20,838 nt of DNA, taken from contig CAMYAO010000026.1 of assembly GCA_947253885.1 (NCBI GenBank), positions 1 through 20,838 of the forward strand. Reading direction: 5' to 3'. The DNA is from an uncultured Clostridium sp. GTDB taxonomy: Bacteria > Bacillota > Clostridia > Lachnospirales > Lachnospiraceae. Under the pieces are notes generated by a model. The model was not told where the DNA came from and made no database searches. It saw only the letters and a program-made list of their open reading frames with translations. A program made the translations under genes and the position numbers. Below, piece after piece: positions 5,849-13,834 of the stretch (the stretch's first letter is position 1; every line of letters starts with the position of its first letter).

Positions 5849-7048
5849 CTATATCGTCCCTAAGATCCCATTTTCATACAACAGCTTTCTGGCAACCGTT
5901 CCCTGCTGCACATACTCTTCTCTCATCTGGTGGATCTGATCAATCAAATCTTCTCTGGCATCCATTGAATAGTGCGAAAGGATATGTTCATCTCCCATTG
6001 CCTGATAGAGATACAATGTATTCTCATCCTCACAATCCGTCCACAGCGAATACGTCAAAAGAGGATTCCCGTTTTGATCCTCCAGTAAAAAGCCGTCCAA
6101 CAGATTTTCTGCAAAATTCTGTAATTCCATATCTGCTCTCCAGCCTGTGTACTGTCCGTTTTCAGCTTCCATCGGACGCAGTAATAAAAAAGCACACCAC
6201 AGGCGATAAACCTCCAAACTGTCTGCCATTCCCTTTTTCTCCGCTGCATAAATCTGGAATCTGCCCTGATGTTCCATCTCTTTACAGGTCAGCTCCCTGT
6301 AGCATTCCGGTACCGGAGAGACATCACAGTGATTCAAAGCTTCCATCCACCCTAATAAGATCGGATCTACATCACACCGCTCTATTGATATTAAATATCC
6401 GTCTTCTTTTACCAAATTTGCCATCAGCTGTGCAAAAGGACGTATATTTTGCTGAAATCTGTCCGCTTCTGTCCGCAACAGATCATATCCCGAATAAACA
6501 CTTGTTATATCGCAATTTTCCTGTAATAGGCGCATTCCAAATACCGTATCAAATCTCTTCCCCTGTAAATCGAAAAGATCGGCAGAGAGAAATGTAATAT
6601 TGGATACCTCCAACCTTTCTGCCAGTTCTTTTCCCGCTGTGATCGCATTTTCACAACGATCCACAGCTGTGATATGAGCCTCCGGAAATGCCATAGCCAA
6701 AAAACAGCTCATAATTCCGCATTCACAGCCCACATCTAAAATTTCTTTTCCGAATAGATCGTGATTTTCCACAACCCAATTGCAAACCTGCCGATAATTA
6801 TCTGCCTGATATCCGGCATTAAACAATAACGCCTTATCCAACTGCTGATTCTTCATTTCATAAAATTCCTGCAGATAAATTGGATTTTCTTCACTTTCAC
6901 GCAACTTGCGATATAAACTCGTCAACATTCCGCGTCCTATTGTCTCTCCGAATTTGAGACTGAACTGCATATAAAGTCCTTTACTTTGCGAGGGAGGTGC
7001 CATCTGTAATTGGCTGATATAACGATCTCCTATATCTGTTTTTTTCAT
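5849..7048 (-). CDS. Class I SAM-dependent methyltransferase, last gene of the operon
   Basis: A 399-aa protein with a Rossmann-type methyltransferase core at ~100-210. Motif I is EILDVGCECG (102-111), the beta-2 acidic residue is Asp130 in ITAVDR, and a FLSADLF motif II region follows at ~153-159. The N-terminal ~95 residues are helical, and the C-terminal ~180 residues belong to no domain I recognise. The ATG at 7048 has a GGAG site, 17 nt after the ATPase stop, so it is co-transcribed. The substrate is unknown: candidates suggested only by context are a quinone-type ring, a lipid, or a protein of the electron-transfer module. It is not a UbiE/MenG paralogue by motif. A terminator follows at once. 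Confidence 0.8.
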   Translation of the reverse strand: MKKTDIGDRYISQLQMAPPSQSKGLYMQFSLKFGETIGRGMLTSLYRKLRESEENPIYLQEFYEMKNQQLDKALLFNAGYQADNYRQVCNWVVENHDLFGKEILDVGCECGIMSCFLAMAFPEAHITAVDRCENAITAGKELAERLEVSNITFLSADLFDLQGKRFDTVFGMRLLQENCDITSVYSGYDLLRTEADRFQQNIRPFAQLMANLVKEDGYLISIERCDVDPILLGWMEALNHCDVSPVPECYRELTCKEMEHQGRFQIYAAEKKGMADSLEVYRLWCAFLLLRPMEAENGQYTGWRADMELQNFAENLLDGFLLEDQNGNPLLTYSLWTDCEDENTLYLYQAMGDEHILSHYSMDAREDLIDQIHQMREEYVQQGTVARKLLYENGILGTI

Positions 7049-7065
7049 TTCCTGCTCCTTTCCAG

Positions 7066-8232
7066 TTAATCATAATCAAATTGTATCCGAAGTTCCCCTT
7101 CCGTAAATGTCCAATCGCTAAGATTGCGCCTGCTGACACGATCCGGCAAATGAAAACGTCTCGTTTCATTTCGAACAGTTAAAATCAGATCCTCTCCACT
7201 TTTGAAGACCTCCAACTCCTCCTTTTTTGCATAAGGAAGTGTAACGATAAAATATCTGCTCCCCTGATTATCCTCCATTCGAAAAGCAGGGTTTTTACAG
7301 AAAACATCATAAGGATCCGATGTCTTATAGAGTTCCTGTGCAATGGTCCGGAGCATTTCAATCCCCCTTACCTCTTCCTGCTGTAATAACAAAGAGAAGA
7401 CCTTGCAGTCTCCAAAACTCTCTTCTGCCTTCTTCAACATCTCCTTTTGCATTTCATTCCAGCCCGAAAAATAACCTTCCAATGCAGATTCCGGATAAAT
7501 TTTATTGATATATACTGCATCGATTCCATAATCAAAAGCATTGATCCATGTAAAACTTCTCCTTGCTTCTTCCATCACAATCCGCTCCGGAGTCATGACA
7601 ATTCTCATATCGGATATTGTCCGATCTCTTAAGATATCCTGTAATCGATTCAATCTCCTGATCAACTTATCAAATTCTGTAAACACCTCATCTCTTGGTT
7701 TTGGAACAGAGGTGGTACGGCTTACCAGCCCCCCGAATGCAGCTGTAAAATTTCGTGCCAATGGAATAATTTTATCTGCCAGTACCCCCAATCGCTCCGG
7801 ATATCGAAGCAGAGAAAGCGTTTCTCCAGTCGGTGCACAATCTACAACAATCACATCATAACGTCCGGAATCCATTCCATCCAAAATTCGAAGCATGGAA
7901 AATAATTCGTCTAAACCGGGGAACAGCAATACCTCTTCCGCCTCAATACCTCCGTTTGCTTTTTCCGAAATGATCTGTTTTAAATAGTCTCGCAGATTTC
8001 CCCATGCTTTTTTACTTTCATAGACCGGGTCGATCTCCAAGCCGTCCAGTCCGTCACTAATAGAAGTAGGTTCTGCTCCGATTGCAATGTCAAAAGAATC
8101 CGACAGACTATGTGCCTGATCCGTACTCATAATTAAGACGCGTTTTCCTCTGTCTGCCAGAAAGGCAGCCGTAGCGGCGGCAATACTCGTCTTTCCTACG
8201 CCACCCTTTCCCGTATAAATCAGGACTCTCAT
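7066..8232 (-). CDS. ArsA/Get3-family ATPase with C-terminal HSP20-like domain (second copy)
   Basis: A 388-aa SIMIBI-class ATPase. The deviant Walker A TGKGGVGKT (8-16) includes the signature lysine. Switch I is DQAHSLSD (38-45) and switch II is DCAPTGETLSLL (131-142). Family members either energise metalloid export (ArsA) or shuttle membrane proteins (Get3). The final ~65 residues (RYFIVTLPYAKKEELEVF to the end) form the HSP20-like beta domain found at the end of many bacterial ArsA-like proteins. There is no CxxC zinc clasp as in eukaryotic Get3, no obvious arsenite-binding cysteine cluster, and no arsB/arsD/arsR nearby, so arsenic resistance is not supported. It overlaps the first copy by 4 nt (ATGA) and is its tandem paralogue. 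The two probably form a heterodimer (inference). Confidence 0.88.
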   Translation of the reverse strand: MRVLIYTGKGGVGKTSIAAATAAFLADRGKRVLIMSTDQAHSLSDSFDIAIGAEPTSISDGLDGLEIDPVYESKKAWGNLRDYLKQIISEKANGGIEAEEVLLFPGLDELFSMLRILDGMDSGRYDVIVVDCAPTGETLSLLRYPERLGVLADKIIPLARNFTAAFGGLVSRTTSVPKPRDEVFTEFDKLIRRLNRLQDILRDRTISDMRIVMTPERIVMEEARRSFTWINAFDYGIDAVYINKIYPESALEGYFSGWNEMQKEMLKKAEESFGDCKVFSLLLQQEEVRGIEMLRTIAQELYKTSDPYDVFCKNPAFRMEDNQGSRYFIVTLPYAKKEELEVFKSGEDLILTVRNETRRFHLPDRVSRRNLSDWTFTEGELRIQFDYD

Positions 8233-9425
8233 CTTTCATAATCCTTTCCGTCTTTCTCTCCTAAATCAAATAAAATCTGTAATGTTTCCTCTTTGGCAAT
8301 TACCTTTTTTATCTCTGCCGAACGAAGTGTATTCGGAAGGGGGAGGCAACGATTATAATGATTCACTGTTATATCCATATCCAGACCGTTCTTAGCAACC
8401 TTTACTCTTGATGCTTCTATTCCGGGCAAATGCATAGTCAGCATGTATCCGTTCTCCGTCTCTGTATATACTTCCGTTTCCGTATGGACACGTACCTCAA
8501 ACAGATCCGGTATATCCAATGCTTCCCACCTCATTTTATCAATTGCGTTTACACCTCTGACCTCTTCCGGATACCAGATGATCCTGGTAATCGGGATATC
8601 ATAAAATACACGTTCCAACTCTTCAATATACTGCTTTTGAATTTGATGCCAATGATTCATAAAATCATTTCCCGTATCTTCCGGAAGTATCCGGTTGATA
8701 AACACTCCGTCCACCTGATATCCATACAAATTCATATACATGTAGTTACGTTTGGTCTCTTCTACTACCATGCGTTCCGGTATCCCTACTAACCGGATAC
8801 TGCAAATATCCGGATCCCGCAGTAAATCCTGCAACAGCAACAGCTGACCGTGCATTTGCTCTATCTCATTCATTGCCTTTCGATCCGGTAATGTCACCTT
8901 ATATTTCAGCTTGGAAACCGGAGAAAAAACACGAATCATGAACTTTCCGACCGGGAAAAATTTTTCTAAATACCATGCAAGTAATTCCGGTAATTTTAAT
9001 AAGGAAAGTGTTTCTCCAGTCGGTGCACAATCCACTATTATTCTATCATAAGCTCCGCTATTATAAAGGTCTCTTATCTTTAACAGAGAAAAAAGATTTT
9101 CAAATCCGGGTATGATAAAATTATCCTCCAAAGAAGCCGCGGAAAAACCCTTTTTCCCGAACAATAATCCCAGTGCCCGATTAATATTCGGAAACTCCTG
9201 TTTCATCAGCCAGTCCGGATCCAACTCCAACAAATCCAGATGTTCGGTTGCCTTTACTATTTCCCGTCCTGATTGTACCTGAAAAATATCTCCCAGATTA
9301 TGAGCCATATCAGTACTGACTAACAGAGTATTTCTTCCCTCACTTGCAGAATTTAAAGCATGAGCCGCCGCAACACTTGTTTTCCCGACTCCGCCTTTTC
9401 CTGTAAAAATTATAATTCTTCCCAC
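8229..9425 (-). CDS. ArsA/Get3-family ATPase with C-terminal HSP20-like domain (first copy)
   Basis: I chose the GTG at 9425 rather than the ATG at 9446. An AAAGGG site lies 5 nt before the GTG, the protein then starts MGRIIIFTGKGGVGKT just like its paralogue, and the ATG abuts a hairpin with no ribosome site. Motifs are the deviant Walker A at 8-16, switch I TDMAHNLGD (38-46) and switch II DCAPTGETLSLL (132-143). The HSP20-like domain occupies roughly the last 75 residues (YMLTMHLPGIEASRVKV onward). No CxxC zinc motif is present. It shares a 23-bp near-identical DNA block with the second copy around switch II (9009 versus 7821), consistent with tandem duplication. The protein partner or cargo is unknown. 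Its place after fixX suggests a role in assembling or positioning the electron-transfer proteins (inference). Confidence 0.87.
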   Translation of the reverse strand: MGRIIIFTGKGGVGKTSVAAAHALNSASEGRNTLLVSTDMAHNLGDIFQVQSGREIVKATEHLDLLELDPDWLMKQEFPNINRALGLLFGKKGFSAASLEDNFIIPGFENLFSLLKIRDLYNSGAYDRIIVDCAPTGETLSLLKLPELLAWYLEKFFPVGKFMIRVFSPVSKLKYKVTLPDRKAMNEIEQMHGQLLLLQDLLRDPDICSIRLVGIPERMVVEETKRNYMYMNLYGYQVDGVFINRILPEDTGNDFMNHWHQIQKQYIEELERVFYDIPITRIIWYPEEVRGVNAIDKMRWEALDIPDLFEVRVHTETEVYTETENGYMLTMHLPGIEASRVKVAKNGLDMDITVNHYNRCLPLPNTLRSAEIKKVIAKEETLQILFDLGEKDGKDYER

Positions 9426-9448
9426 GATATCCCTTTCAACAGTCATAA

Positions 9449-9482
9449 AGAGTCACATCAGACTTTTCTCTGATGTGACTCT
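9449..9482 (-). terminator. 14-bp perfect hairpin between fixX and the first ATPase gene
   Basis: AGAGTCACATCAGA (9449-9462) pairs perfectly with TCTGATGTGACTCT (9469-9482) around a 6-nt loop. On the minus strand only CTTTA follows, so the U tract is poor. There is no room for a promoter before the ATPase start. It is therefore a partial terminator, processing site or 3'-end stabiliser inside the operon rather than its end. Confidence 0.6.
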
Positions 9483-9498
9483 CTTCTGCCAATTACAA

Positions 9499-9783
9499 TC
9501 AACTTCGTTTATATGTTACACCTATCTCACCATGCGGGTGATTCCAGCTCTTTATCAGTTTGTCATGAGACAGTACACGGCAGGTGCCGCATTCCAGACA
9601 TCCTAAATAAGAAAAGCTGAATTTTTCATCCTCATATTTATAGCACTTTGCCGGACATGCAAGCACAAGTTTTCTGATTTCTTCCATATCAGTACTCTCA
9701 AGATCTACCTCAATATGGGCATTTACTTCATCTGTATGGAAAACATCTAAACCTAATTTGTCTTCTATTGTCAATTTTTTCAT
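9499..9783 (-). CDS. fixX: FixX-like [4Fe-4S] ferredoxin
   Basis: A 94-aa ferredoxin-like protein of the FixX/ETF-quinone oxidoreductase C-terminal type. It opens with the family pattern KLTIEDKLGLDVFHTDEVNA. Cluster ligands are Cys43 in ACPAKCY and Cys62, Cys65 and Cys68 in CLECGTC, the one-plus-three arrangement of ETF-QO. Cys47 is an extra cysteine. The protein passes electrons between the FAD of FixC and the quinone. The stop of fixC falls directly before its ATG, so the two are translationally linked. The usual FixA/FixB flavoproteins are not in the operon. Confidence 0.92.
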   Translation of the reverse strand: MKKLTIEDKLGLDVFHTDEVNAHIEVDLESTDMEEIRKLVLACPAKCYKYEDEKFSFSYLGCLECGTCRVLSHDKLIKSWNHPHGEIGVTYKRS

Positions 9784-11085
9784 TTAAAACGCCTCCACTA
9801 CAAGTGTTATCAGATCTACGAGTTCTCTTGCGCTAGTTCTTTCGGCAAGAGACTGAACTACATCCATAATCAGTCCTTTATTCGGTTTTCCGTTAACCGT
9901 AAAGAGTTTTGCCGCAATATCATCTGCCATAGCAGGAAGATTTTCAAAGATTTCTCTTCTGCTCAGGATCGTAGGGAATCCCTTGTATTCTTCCAGATCC
10001 TGCATAATAAAGCTTTCATCTAATAATGCTTTATAGTAGCTGAGTGTCTCTGCACTGAAATCTCCGATCTCATTTGCACGAATTACCGCTTCTGCTGCCA
10101 AACGTCCGGATTCAATTGCAAAGTCCATACCTCTTACTGTAAATCCCAGATTGATACAAAAACCTGCCGCATCACCGGTTACCAGCACTCCGTCTCTGTA
10201 TAATTCAGGAATCATACCTAATCCTTCTTCCGGCACAAGGTGAGCAGAATATTCTACAACCTCTCCACCTTCCAGATATGGTGCAACTGCAGGATGCTCC
10301 TTGAATCGATCCAACATATCCGCTACCGGTACATCAGAATGTCCGATATCGCTCAATGTTGCAACAACACCTACTGAAACGGTATCTTTATTGGTATAAA
10401 TAAATCCTCCGCCAAATCCTCCGAGTGTAGGATCTCCGGCTGAAAGCCATGCAGTTCCTTCCTGTTCTTTCAGACCGAAACGTGCATTGATTACCTCTTC
10501 GCTAAGTTTGATAGTTTCTTTTGCACCTACCGCTACCTGATTGGTTTCAAGTTCTTTTTTCATTCCGATCTGCTGCGCCAGTAATGAGTTTACGCCATCT
10601 GCTAAAATCACTACATTCGCATACATTTCTTCTCCATCAGATTCGATACCGACTACCTTGCCGTCTTCCACTAATACATGGTCAACTCTGATACCCGGAA
10701 TTACTTCTACACCTTCTTCCTCCGCTTTTTCTGCAAGCCATCCATCAAATTTTGCTCTTAATACCGTATAAGAACCATTTTCAGGTGTAGAACTGAGTTT
10801 CTTTGAATTATATCCGATGTCAAGTGAACCGTCCTCTGTCATCAGAGAAACTTTTTCATGTTTTACAACTCTCTCAATCGGAGCTTCTTCTGCAAAATTC
10901 GGTATAATCTTTTCAAGGCTGTGTCCATAGAGACGTCCGCCTGTCATATTCTTATATCCACATTGGTCCCCTCGTTCAATCATAAGAACAGAAAGACCTG
11001 CTCTGGCAAGTACAATGGCTGCAGAACTTCCGGCAAGTCCGCCACCAACGATGATAACGTCAACGTCAGGTTCTCTATTGCTCAT
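9784..11085 (-). CDS. fixC: FixC-like FAD-dependent ETF:quinone oxidoreductase subunit
   Basis: A 433-aa flavoprotein of the FixC/YdiS branch of the ETF-QO and geranylgeranyl-reductase superfamily. It has an N-terminal Rossmann site VIIVGGGLAGSSAA (10-23) with acidic E37, then CGYKNMTGGRLYG, which corresponds to the GSKNVTGGRLY signature of FixC. A later FAD-binding segment is GVLVTGDAAGFC (~303-314), followed by the FTVRGMDFAIESGR motif. GGAGG at 8 nt supports the ATG. Together with FixX it should carry electrons to a quinone at the membrane. In other systems the donor is FixAB/ETF; none is encoded here, so the donor could be an unlinked ETF or the Lut proteins. The gene sits right after the quinone-synthesis genes. 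Confidence 0.92.
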   Translation of the reverse strand: MSNREPDVDVIIVGGGLAGSSAAIVLARAGLSVLMIERGDQCGYKNMTGGRLYGHSLEKIIPNFAEEAPIERVVKHEKVSLMTEDGSLDIGYNSKKLSSTPENGSYTVLRAKFDGWLAEKAEEEGVEVIPGIRVDHVLVEDGKVVGIESDGEEMYANVVILADGVNSLLAQQIGMKKELETNQVAVGAKETIKLSEEVINARFGLKEQEGTAWLSAGDPTLGGFGGGFIYTNKDTVSVGVVATLSDIGHSDVPVADMLDRFKEHPAVAPYLEGGEVVEYSAHLVPEEGLGMIPELYRDGVLVTGDAAGFCINLGFTVRGMDFAIESGRLAAEAVIRANEIGDFSAETLSYYKALLDESFIMQDLEEYKGFPTILSRREIFENLPAMADDIAAKLFTVNGKPNKGLIMDVVQSLAERTSARELVDLITLVVEAF

Positions 11086-11133
11086 TTGTCTCCTCCTTGT
11101 TATAAAAATAAAATTAATATCAATTACAATTTG

Positions 11134-11835
11134 TTAGGATAATTTTCTTCCCCAGATCAGAACACATGCACCGAACATCTTCCTCTTTTCTTTGACACGA
11201 ACCAGTCCTGTCAACTTGAACAGTGTCATCAACTCCTTTGTGTGAAGAAACTGTCGGGTTGATCTATATAACCACATGTATTCCTTTCTGTGTTCCTTGC
11301 CACCACCGAGTAATGGCATTACATATCGAAAATAAACATTGTAAAATGGTTGTATCAGACAATTATCGGGAACAAAGGAATCCAGACAATAGAGATATCC
11401 TCCGGGCTTTACTACCCTTTTCATTTCCCTCAAAACCTGCGCATAATCGCTTGTATTTCGCAATCCGAATGAAATACATACCGCTTCAAAACTGTTGTCC
11501 GCAAAAGGTAACTCCATCGCATTCCCACGTACAAAGCAAACATTTTCATATTGATTCTTTTCTTTTGCGACTTTCAGCATCGCCGGAGAAAAGTCCAGAC
11601 CTGTCATCTTTAAATCTGCTCTTTTCGATGCCATTTTCAAACTGATGTCTCCTGTTCCGCAACAGACATCTAAAATAGCAGATTCACTTGGGGTATTGGA
11701 TGTCAGCCTGTCCAGCAACATCTTCTTCCAACTATTCTGTAATCCGAGGCTGATCCGGTCATTTGCCCGATCATAACCTTTTGATATGTTTTGAAACACT
11801 TTATATACACGCTGTTCTTTAGAATAGTCCGCCAT
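11134..11835 (-). CDS. menG: Demethylmenaquinone methyltransferase (MenG/UbiE family)
   Basis: A 233-aa SAM methyltransferase that C-methylates the demethylmenaquinone ring. Motif I is DVCCGTGD (56-63), the SAM-ribose acid is Asp81 in GLDFSPAML, and FGLRNT (123-128) is the UbiE/MenG signature. The N-terminal VYKVFQNISKGYDRANDRIS is also characteristic. I chose the ATG at 11835 because GGAGG lies 6 nt upstream; the upstream extension to 11865 has no ribosome site. The start overlaps the end of menA by 17 nt, which couples prenylation and methylation. The residues before motif I and the catalytic core are intact. Other UbiE-type methylations are possible, but the menA neighbour makes a naphthoquinone the likely substrate. 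Confidence 0.9.
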   Translation of the reverse strand: MADYSKEQRVYKVFQNISKGYDRANDRISLGLQNSWKKMLLDRLTSNTPSESAILDVCCGTGDISLKMASKRADLKMTGLDFSPAMLKVAKEKNQYENVCFVRGNAMELPFADNSFEAVCISFGLRNTSDYAQVLREMKRVVKPGGYLYCLDSFVPDNCLIQPFYNVYFRYVMPLLGGGKEHRKEYMWLYRSTRQFLHTKELMTLFKLTGLVRVKEKRKMFGACVLIWGRKLS

Positions 11836-12772
11836 GCACAACCTCCAAAACAACATCTGCGGCAAATGCCGCTATATAGGCAGCATTTACCAACAGATTG
11901 CCCGTTGCAATCCCTTTCATCTGTTGAATTCTGTTTTCAGGCTCCAACCGAAATTGCAACTGTTTTACTACAATCTTTACACCAGAAACTATAAAAATCA
12001 CACAGCTGACTAATCCCACCACTCCCATCAGAGTAACCGGAAGCACTATTATAAGCAGTACCCATATCACCATCAGTGTTCTGGCAAGAAACAGTGTCTT
12101 TTTTCTTCCCAAATACACCGGAAGTGTATGTCGACCGGCTTTGTTATCTTTTTCGATATCACAGCCGTTGTTATGCATCATGATAAGTCCGATACTGATC
12201 ATCATCGGAATACAAAAAATCAGAATACTCCAATGTACCTTTCCATCCGCACAAGCGGCAATTCCGAGCGGGATCAATCCTCCCATCACTCCTCCTGATA
12301 CCGCTTCTCCGATCGGAAGATAGGATACCGGAAGCGGACCTCCCGAATAGAGCACAATTACCGTCGCTCCGATCGCTCCGATTACAATCGGAACCGCCCC
12401 GCTTCCTATACAACCGATTAATCCGCATACGATGCCTCCTGTCAGATACATACATCCCAGAATCAGTGCACTTTTCGGGCGAATATGACCGTAAATCAAT
12501 ACTGCATCGCTTACTTCTACATGATCCGCATCGCTGTCTGTTCCCTTTACAAAATCAAAATAATCATTCATCGTATTTACGGCACTTTGCAATAAAATGC
12601 ATGCTAAAAATAAGAAGATTCCTTTTGATATCGAAAGCGGCAATTTCTGTTGCCAGCAATAAATAATTCCGAATAATGCAGGACAAATCGATGCCGCCCA
12701 TGTATGAGGCGCTGCCAGTTGTATAGCCAATTTAGTTGTGATCGATTTATAATCTTTTACCTCAGACTTCAT
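11819..12772 (-). CDS. menA: MenA-like UbiA-family prenyltransferase
   Basis: A 317-aa integral membrane enzyme with about eight to nine hydrophobic segments. It would attach a polyprenyl chain to 1,4-dihydroxy-2-naphthoate or a similar ring. The two Mg-diphosphate-binding motifs are NDYFDFVKGTD (69-79) and NNGCDIEKDNKAGRHTLPV (201-219); the second matches the MenA pattern closely. The ATG at 12772 overlaps the polyprenyl synthase end by 11 nt; a TTG one codon earlier is possible. It resembles the MenA/DmkA branch more than UbiA or heme-O synthase. No menF, D, H, C, E or B genes lie in the window, so the ring source is unknown. Confidence 0.9.
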   Translation of the reverse strand: MKSEVKDYKSITTKLAIQLAAPHTWAASICPALFGIIYCWQQKLPLSISKGIFLFLACILLQSAVNTMNDYFDFVKGTDSDADHVEVSDAVLIYGHIRPKSALILGCMYLTGGIVCGLIGCIGSGAVPIVIGAIGATVIVLYSGGPLPVSYLPIGEAVSGGVMGGLIPLGIAACADGKVHWSILIFCIPMMISIGLIMMHNNGCDIEKDNKAGRHTLPVYLGRKKTLFLARTLMVIWVLLIIVLPVTLMGVVGLVSCVIFIVSGVKIVVKQLQFRLEPENRIQQMKGIATGNLLVNAAYIAAFAADVVLEVVHGGLF

Positions 12773-13754
12773 CAAATCTATCTAACATCCTTTTTATCTG
12801 TTCCGCAGACTCATTGTATTCCAATGAATCTACAAGTTGTCTGCAAAGAGAGGTATATCGGTGAATCTCTCCTATCGTACCTTTTATTCCCCCATAGTGA
12901 AAAACCAGTCTCTCCATTTCCTGAATTTCACACTGGGTCAAACTCCTCTTTGCATTTTCTCTCATGATAAAGGTAAGAGACGCTCTTCCCTCCTGAGAAC
13001 CTTTTGCCAACAGTACCGGCATGGTATAGATTCCATCCTGAAAATCCTTATGGATCTCTTTTCCCTCTTTAGCTTTGCTGGATGTGAAATCCAACAGGTC
13101 ATCATGCAACTGAAAGATAATGCCTATGTACTCTCCGAGCATGCTCAGCTTCGCTACTGTTTCTTCGCTGCAGCCCGATTCTAAACCTCCCAGCATACAT
13201 GCCGTCCGGAACAATGCAGAAGTCTTTCCTTTAATATTGAATAAATACTCCTCTACTGTTACATCTTCCTTATAACGACATCTCGCTTGACCGATTTCGC
13301 CGGCACACATCTCTTCAATTGCCTTTGACAGAGCCATTCCGGTTGCATTGAGCTGTTCTTTCGCCAGCCAGTAATGGATTCTGGCAATCAGAAAATCTCC
13401 CGCATATACTGCCGCATCTTTTCCATATTTCCCCTGAACAGAAGGTTTTCCCCGTCGACAGGGCGCTTCATCTACAATATCATCATGGATTAATGATGCC
13501 ATATGTGTCAATTCCACCATTGCTGCCAACATGCAGAACCTGTCCGAATACTCTGCCGCATCCGGTCCGAAGGCACTGCACAGCAGCAACAGTTTGGGAC
13601 GAACCATTTTACCTGATGAACCGATCACATCCTGTAATACCGTACCTGTGCGTGTTCCTTCATAAGAGTTTTCAGCAATTTTATCCATATAATGTTTTAC
13701 TCGATCCATTGCCAAATCCATTGAAATAGTACAGGTCGTTTTATGCTCAGACAT
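12762..13754 (-). CDS. Polyprenyl diphosphate synthase (trans, medium/long chain)
   Basis: A 330-aa all-helical isoprenyl chain elongase that would supply the quinone side chain. The first Asp-rich motif is DDIVDEAPCRRGKPSV (91-106) and the second is HDDLLDF (217-223), followed by the KDFQDGIYTMPVLLA element. The substrate-binding GGKRLRP is replaced by SGKMVRP (47-53), with Gly, Lys, Arg and Pro kept. The residue five before the first motif is Ala and the next is Ser. Small residues there usually allow long products, so a C30-C50 chain is likely (inference). The ATG at 13754 has a GGAG site, 80 nt after the lut fusion gene. It is followed by overlapping menA. Confidence 0.92.
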   Translation of the reverse strand: MSEHKTTCTISMDLAMDRVKHYMDKIAENSYEGTRTGTVLQDVIGSSGKMVRPKLLLLCSAFGPDAAEYSDRFCMLAAMVELTHMASLIHDDIVDEAPCRRGKPSVQGKYGKDAAVYAGDFLIARIHYWLAKEQLNATGMALSKAIEEMCAGEIGQARCRYKEDVTVEEYLFNIKGKTSALFRTACMLGGLESGCSEETVAKLSMLGEYIGIIFQLHDDLLDFTSSKAKEGKEIHKDFQDGIYTMPVLLAKGSQEGRASLTFIMRENAKRSLTQCEIQEMERLVFHYGGIKGTIGEIHRYTSLCRQLVDSLEYNESAEQIKRMLDRFDEV

Positions 13755-13834
13755 ATATAAATCTCCAGTTCATCTTTCTTACAATGCAGTTCTCATTTGT
13801 TTCTAAATTATGTTTTTCACAACCGGGATTACAA

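Noticed and set aside
5833..6597. Plus-strand 254-codon ORF
   Set aside because: It is antisense to the methyltransferase gene with clear SAM motifs; the plus-strand product has no domain and an unlikely composition.
7066..9425. Arsenic resistance operon
   Set aside because: There is no arsB, arsD, arsR or acr3 gene, no metalloid-binding cysteine cluster, and the neighbours are quinone and redox genes.
9784..11085. Geranylgeranyl reductase as the identity of the FAD enzyme
   Set aside because: It belongs to the same superfamily, but the KNMTGGRLYG signature and the directly coupled FixX ferredoxin favour FixC.
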